Below, in pieces: positions 60,016-64,000 of a stretch of DNA of 64,000 bases (position 1 is its first letter; each line of letters opens with the position of its first letter). This DNA comes from Candidatus Saccharimonadota bacterium. GTDB taxonomy: Bacteria; Patescibacteriota; Saccharimonadia; Saccharimonadales; Saccharimonadaceae. A model generated the notes under the pieces. It was not told where the DNA came from, ran no database searches, and saw nothing but the letters and a program-made list of their open reading frames with translations. A program made the translations under genes and the position numbers. The DNA lies in NCBI GenBank assembly GCA_017561575.1, contig JAFZBS010000010.1:1-64000 (forward strand), given 5' to 3'.

Positions 60016-61059
60016 TTATAATCTATCACCGTACAATAGGCTTGCCATATATTTTTCCATATAATCCCAATCGGGGATAAAGCCACGCTCTGAATATTTA
60101 CATGTCGTATCTATTTTTGGTGTGCCATCAGGATTAAGCAATACTGGCAACTTCAATGTAAAATCTTTTCGAAAATGGGAGTTTAGCTCTCTTCCAAATG
60201 CTTGGTATTTCAATTTGCATTCGTTCGATATGATTGAGGTTATAAAAAGCTTTACTTTCGTAGTCAATGGTTCTTTTTCTGAAAGAACAGCAACATTCTG
60301 AGATGTATAAAATTGTTTAGCTTGTACAAAACATGCTCCTAAGCTGCCACCAAGTGCTAGTGTAATGCTTCCCGCAGGGAAAGGCTCCACGTCTTCTATA
60401 CGGTCAACCACATTCATTACGCCATTATTATCTCCGCGTCTGCCAACATAATTAATCGATGGGCAATTCTGTGTCGTAGCAATGGCATCTATCCCGGAAC
60501 CCATACTAGCGTTAAATAATTTATGAAGCAGGAAGCTTTGCCACTGTCTAGTATCTAGGGGTAATTTGTCTCCTTTTCTGTTTTTTGTCGTAATTGGTTT
60601 GTTGTGAAGCGTGTTCATATATGCTTCAATCCATTCAAAATCTGGATCACCATCACTATTTACGGGAAGTTTTATTTTGATATTTTTAGTATTGCCAATT
60701 CGACATTGTCTGCCATAAGTCCAACGATAATTCTCATTGTAGTTAATAATCCTCGCTATAAAGAGACCGATATTGGAGGATAGATTAAATTTAGGAATTA
60801 GAATATTTACGTCGCTTGTTGCGCAAAAATCATTAGGTTGATAAAAAGCAGTACAACCTACTTTTCCAGTAGTAATACAATTTCCTTTAAATTCTGGTTC
60901 AAGGTCAATGTATTCAGCTATGCCATTATTGATATTGGAGGCGGTGACATAGGGCGTTTCGCCGCAAGTATACTCATCTGAATAATGATAGTTGCCAGCA
61001 ACGACGTCAAAATAATCAGAGATTGCAAATGTTTTCCACCTAGAAGTATTAAGATTCAT
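60016..61059 (-). CDS. hsdS: Type I restriction-modification specificity subunit HsdS
   Basis: 347 residues, two target-recognition halves: residues about 5-165 (WKTFAISDYFDVVAGNYHY, YVTASNINNG) and about 180-345 (WQSFLLHKLFNASMGSG, INYVGRRGDNNGV). Each ends in a helix as in HsdS. It directs the HsdM methylase to a bipartite site. Overlaps the hsdM end by 11 bases. Shorter than classical 400-460-residue HsdS. Confidence 0.9.
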   Translation of the reverse strand: MNLNTSRWKTFAISDYFDVVAGNYHYSDEYTCGETPYVTASNINNGIAEYIDLEPEFKGNCITTGKVGCTAFYQPNDFCATSDVNILIPKFNLSSNIGLFIARIINYNENYRWTYGRQCRIGNTKNIKIKLPVNSDGDPDFEWIEAYMNTLHNKPITTKNRKGDKLPLDTRQWQSFLLHKLFNASMGSGIDAIATTQNCPSINYVGRRGDNNGVMNVVDRIEDVEPFPAGSITLALGGSLGACFVQAKQFYTSQNVAVLSEKEPLTTKVKLFITSIISNECKLKYQAFGRELNSHFRKDFTLKLPVLLNPDGTPKIDTTCKYSERGFIPDWDYMEKYMASLLYGDRL

Positions 61060-62914
61060 AAATATTTCCTTCCTTAATTAAGTAGGAAATATAATCATTA
61101 ATTGTCTGTTGGAAATCGGAGTCTTCTAGTTTCGAGTAATCAGTCTCCATATATGCCTCGGCTAACCATTCATCATCACATGTGATCTTCTTCATCACCG
61201 ATAGCCCGGCGACTACTTTCTTATTTTTATATAGATCCAACCATTTTTCTTCTGTCTTTGTCCATAAGCTATTGCCATGTTGGTCTGTTTTTTCTATACG
61301 ACCAAGACCTTTTCTTTTGGTGAAGAAATCTTCTTTGTAATATCCAAAGAAAGTTTCTCTATTGGATTTCTCGTGCCTTTGAGAAAGGTCAAATATCATA
61401 CAGCACGCCACGGCCGATGCCCCTGGATAGAACATTTCGTTTGGCAAAGAAAAAACCGCATCAAGAGTGTATTTGTCGAGCATCCGTTTTTTAAACATTT
61501 TTATATCGGAACTATTGCCGATGGCGGCCTACATAGGTAGTAAAACGGCCATTTTGCAGTTAGTAGACACATGGTCAGCAACATATTCTACAAAGTGGAA
61601 ACCTTTCGAAGGATCCTCTTTCTGTTTTGCTCCCCAAGTTTTTGTATATTCCGGATTACAGCATTTCTTCGTCGCGTTATAAGGTGGGTTCATTAATACT
61701 ATGTTAATATCGTTATCTTTGATCCATTCGCCACGCTCAAACATTGAATCTTGAACAACATTTGAATTTCCGTCGCCATGAATAAGCATGTTTGTTGACG
61801 ACAACCCAAACGCGCCGTCTTCATATTCAATCCCATATATTTGTTCACGTTTAACCATATCGCGCTCGTCTTCAGTATCGCAATCATCCATTGCGTCGGT
61901 CATTGCGCGCACTAAAAATGCACCACTACCGCAACACGGGTCTAAAACTCTAGAATTGCGATTAACGCCAACAGCTTTACTCATAAAATCACAGATATGG
62001 TCTGGCGTAAATGCTTGGTTTTTGTCTGACTTCCCAACGTATTTATTGAATGTGGTAAAGAAAAGATTTAATAAATCCTGCCCAGCCGTACTCCTATCAT
62101 TAATAAATGGGACTACATTGTCATCAATAAAGCTAATAATTTGTTTTAATTCGTCATATGTAAGGCTCGTTACATCCTGATCGTCTAGGACTTTGTTGCT
62201 TAGAATAGCCAATTTGCTAGCCTTGTTTAAACTTCCGCTCTTTGCAAGTAATCCCTCTAGTATTTCTTTGATATTTTTAAGTAGTATTTTTTCCGGCAAT
62301 ACAGTATTCCCAGTTTCTGGGTCAATCGTAGGTTTAAGCGATTTGTAAACTAAGCCATTTTTAAGCGCCAACAAGCATGTTCCAACAAATTGACTTCGCA
62401 ATTTCTCATTTACGCCATCTGAATGAAGCATCTCATTCAGTAGTTTAATAGAGTCAACAATTTTGATTTTGTCATTTACTTTTCCGAAACAAAGGTCTTC
62501 ATATTCTTTAAAACTTTTAATCACTCTCTCTGAATTGATTCGGTGTTCATCGTCTATAATTACTGATTGCCCATACCAGGTCCATACCCCATCGCCGTCC
62601 GTCTCAGCAAGAATCGCCACAATCTTTTTGTCGGTATAATGCTTTTCGAACTTAACATAATCTTGCAGCTGCTTCTGTATTTTTGCTTTATCCCATCGAC
62701 TAAAGAGACTCTTTGTTTCAACTAAGACAACTAGACGATCGTTTTCAAATCTAATGTCTAAAAAGTTGTGATTTGTGTCAGAATCGTTATTCTGAAGATC
62801 TTTAATATTTACCCCAATCGAACTTAGGGCTTTCGCATAACTGAACTCTCCGTTTTCAGTATTGCCGGTTTGGTACTTGTCACCAATGGTTTGAATAATA
62901 TCGAATCGTTTCAT
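61049..62914 (-). CDS. hsdM: Type I methyltransferase HsdM, interrupted by an in-frame TAG
   Basis: About 620 residues if read through. N-terminal part to about 150 is a nuclease/fold-like region (VVLVETKSLFSRWDKAKIQKQL), then the HsdM core: SAM motif DPCCGSGAFLVRAM, catalytic NPPYNAT. Codon 462 is TAG (61531-61529) in KMAVLLPM-TAG-AAIGNSSD, where relatives often have Gln (PMQ); CAG to TAG is one transition. The rest (MFKKRMLDKYTLDAVFSLPNEMFYP...) is intact with no other lesion. Restart at ATG 61498 is possible. ATG 62914 has AGGAT upstream. No hsdR is visible in the window. Confidence 0.85.
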
Positions 62915-63096
62915 TTTTATAATCCTATTTAACAATTATTATAGTTCAAAATGCTTATGTTTACAAGCCCATTGGGCACTTTTTTAAAATTGTAGCGTTC
63001 ATAATATGTAAACCTTTACCGTCTTATGTCAAGAAAAAATCCCACCCCTATTATCTGCACAATAACTTTCAAAACCCGATTGTGTCCAAGTGGATG

Positions 63097-63561
63097 CTAT
63101 CTATTGACGAATTGACAGAATGTTTTATTAGAATCGTCGCCGTAATGGTTGATATCTTCCGGTTCGGCCCAGAGCGAAAGCTTGTGAACGCGCCACTTAC
63201 CTATGAAAAACATCTGAACCATCGCGTCATTCACGTCGCGGTTATTTAGCGCGCGTGGAATGTATGCGAGGGAAAAGTAGTACCATTTGCCGTCTTCGGC
63301 GTCTAACCGTGCAAAAACGCGCTTACCGCGCCCAAAAAGGCGCACATCGAAGCACTACGCTAGTGTTTCTAGGGAATAAGTCTTTAATTCGTGGATCGCG
63401 TCACGAACGGGCGACTCTATTAGTTCCATGCGCTCGAACTTGTCGTAATCGCGCGAATTGAATCTACCATTATGTTCGAGCATAAAGCTTTCAAGTTGCC
63501 GAGCGGTAACTGGTATTGGCTCACCGGGTTTAGCTTTCTTGAATGGGTGGCGTTTTGCCAT
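63097..63561 (-). CDS. Accessory gene interrupted by an in-frame TAG
   Basis: GAGG precedes ATG 63561. 68 codons (MAKRHPFKKAKPGEPIPV...ETLA) reach TAG at 63357-63355, then CFDVRLFGRGKRVF continues in the same frame to a TAG at 63099. Codon use is the same on both sides. The first half is a possible HTH-like region (ARQLESFMLEHNGRF), the second a beta-rich domain with WYYFSLAYIPRAL. No family recognised. A GTG at 63345 could restart. Confidence 0.5.
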
Positions 63562-63604
63562 TTTAACCTCGTTTCTCTAGAGGGTGCACAGTATGAAAGC
63601 GGTG

Positions 63605-63979
63605 TTACTTTTGACGAGAATACTTATTGAGGCTCATTATATCTCCGAATTCATAAAATTGATGATATACTTTTGGATACCTTCTATTTTTTAGTGGATT
63701 AATACCGTCAGCCCTTTCGATGAGTAGCTTGTATTTATATGTGGTTACTACGCCCGAGGTGCTAACTACGTCTAAATCAAATTCAATTCTATAGTATTTA
63801 TGTGCTTGGAATATTTCTAGATCGGAATGGATATCAGCAAAATAAAACCCCTCTGACTCACTATTCTTTTCGTGGTATGGAGTGAACTCTACTTGGATCT
63901 TCTTCTTTTCTTTTTGGATCCAAATTGACTCACTGGCTCCATCAACCTTATACATCTCAGAATATGGGATAAGAGCCAT
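63605..63979 (-). CDS. Hypothetical protein at the window end
   Basis: 124 residues, beta-rich and acidic/aromatic (YYRIEFDLDVVSTSGVVTTYK, YHQFYEFGD). No known domain. TATATT + six bases + ATG 63979 (leaderless-like). Belongs to the accessory island. Confidence 0.65.
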   Translation of the reverse strand: MALIPYSEMYKVDGASESIWIQKEKKKIQVEFTPYHEKNSESEGFYFADIHSDLEIFQAHKYYRIEFDLDVVSTSGVVTTYKYKLLIERADGINPLKNRRYPKVYHQFYEFGDIMSLNKYSRQK

Positions 63980-64000
63980 ATTTTTAATATATATTTCTTT

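Noticed and set aside
1-64000. UGA recoding (code 25) as in Gracilibacteria/Absconditabacteria
   Set aside because: TGA serves as stop in glmM, pta and comEC, including ATGA overlaps, and no core gene needs TGA as sense.

Overview
The window looks like part of a small-genome Patescibacteria (CPR) chromosome, most likely Candidatus Saccharibacteria (TM7). That placement is inference from compact gene packing, short versions of core proteins (HrcA, ComEC, GrpE), a type IV pilus/competence gene set, secreted proteins with InlB-type and Fibrobacter-type repeat domains, and standard-code stops. TGA is used as a real stop (for example in ATGA overlaps), which argues against the code-25 lineages. 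The left edge starts in a poly-G run inside an open reading frame, so the window probably begins at a contig break.

Layout. 1-2.4 kb holds two GC-rich genes with textbook -35/-10 promoters, next to tRNA-Gly and tRNA-His. 2.7-9 kb is core metabolism and proteostasis: tpiA, a PfkB-like/class I aldolase fusion, rplY, hrcA-grpE under a CIRCE element, and an adenylate-kinase-like protein. 9-13.4 kb has a Cys-repeat surface protein and an operon with a flavoprotein that lacks the redox cysteines. 13.5-20 kb is a pilin/adhesin operon ending in a 1418-residue secreted protein. 20-29.6 kb carries tRNA-Ile(UAU), aspS, a CBS protein, a DsbA-like oxidoreductase, an ABC exporter, a methyltransferase and a PilB-type ATPase. 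29.9-35.3 kb has a second Fibrobacter-domain surface protein, YebC and ComEC. 35.3-41.3 kb contains tRNAs flanking two large repeat proteins of viral or accessory flavour, a GNAT protein and a pilin. 41.4-47.6 kb has ruvB, dnaK (second CIRCE) and pta-glmM-GNAT. 47.6-53.5 kb is a three-gene exopolysaccharide operon plus glmS. 53.5-58.3 kb is small housekeeping and hypothetical genes, including a small alarmone hydrolase. 58.4-64 kb is an accessory island with a type I restriction-modification methylase/specificity pair, a GIY-YIG nuclease and three reading frames each interrupted by a single in-frame TAG.

Genes working together: HrcA/CIRCE controls hrcA-grpE and dnaK. GlmS, GlmM and perhaps the adjacent GNAT build GlcNAc precursors, with Pta possibly supplying acetyl-CoA. 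Pilins, PilB, DsbA and ComEC fit a pilus/DNA-uptake apparatus.

The strongest genome-wide signal is regulatory. At about 20 genes an (often extended) -10 box is followed by exactly six bases and then ATG, so the predicted transcript starts at the start codon (leaderless mRNA). Genes inside operons and a second class of genes use Shine-Dalgarno sites instead. Other unusual features are partial copies of tRNA 3' ends downstream of three tRNA genes, an in-frame 159-bp palindromic insertion in a polysaccharide polymerase gene, and two protein genes starting 7-9 bases after a tRNA CCA end.
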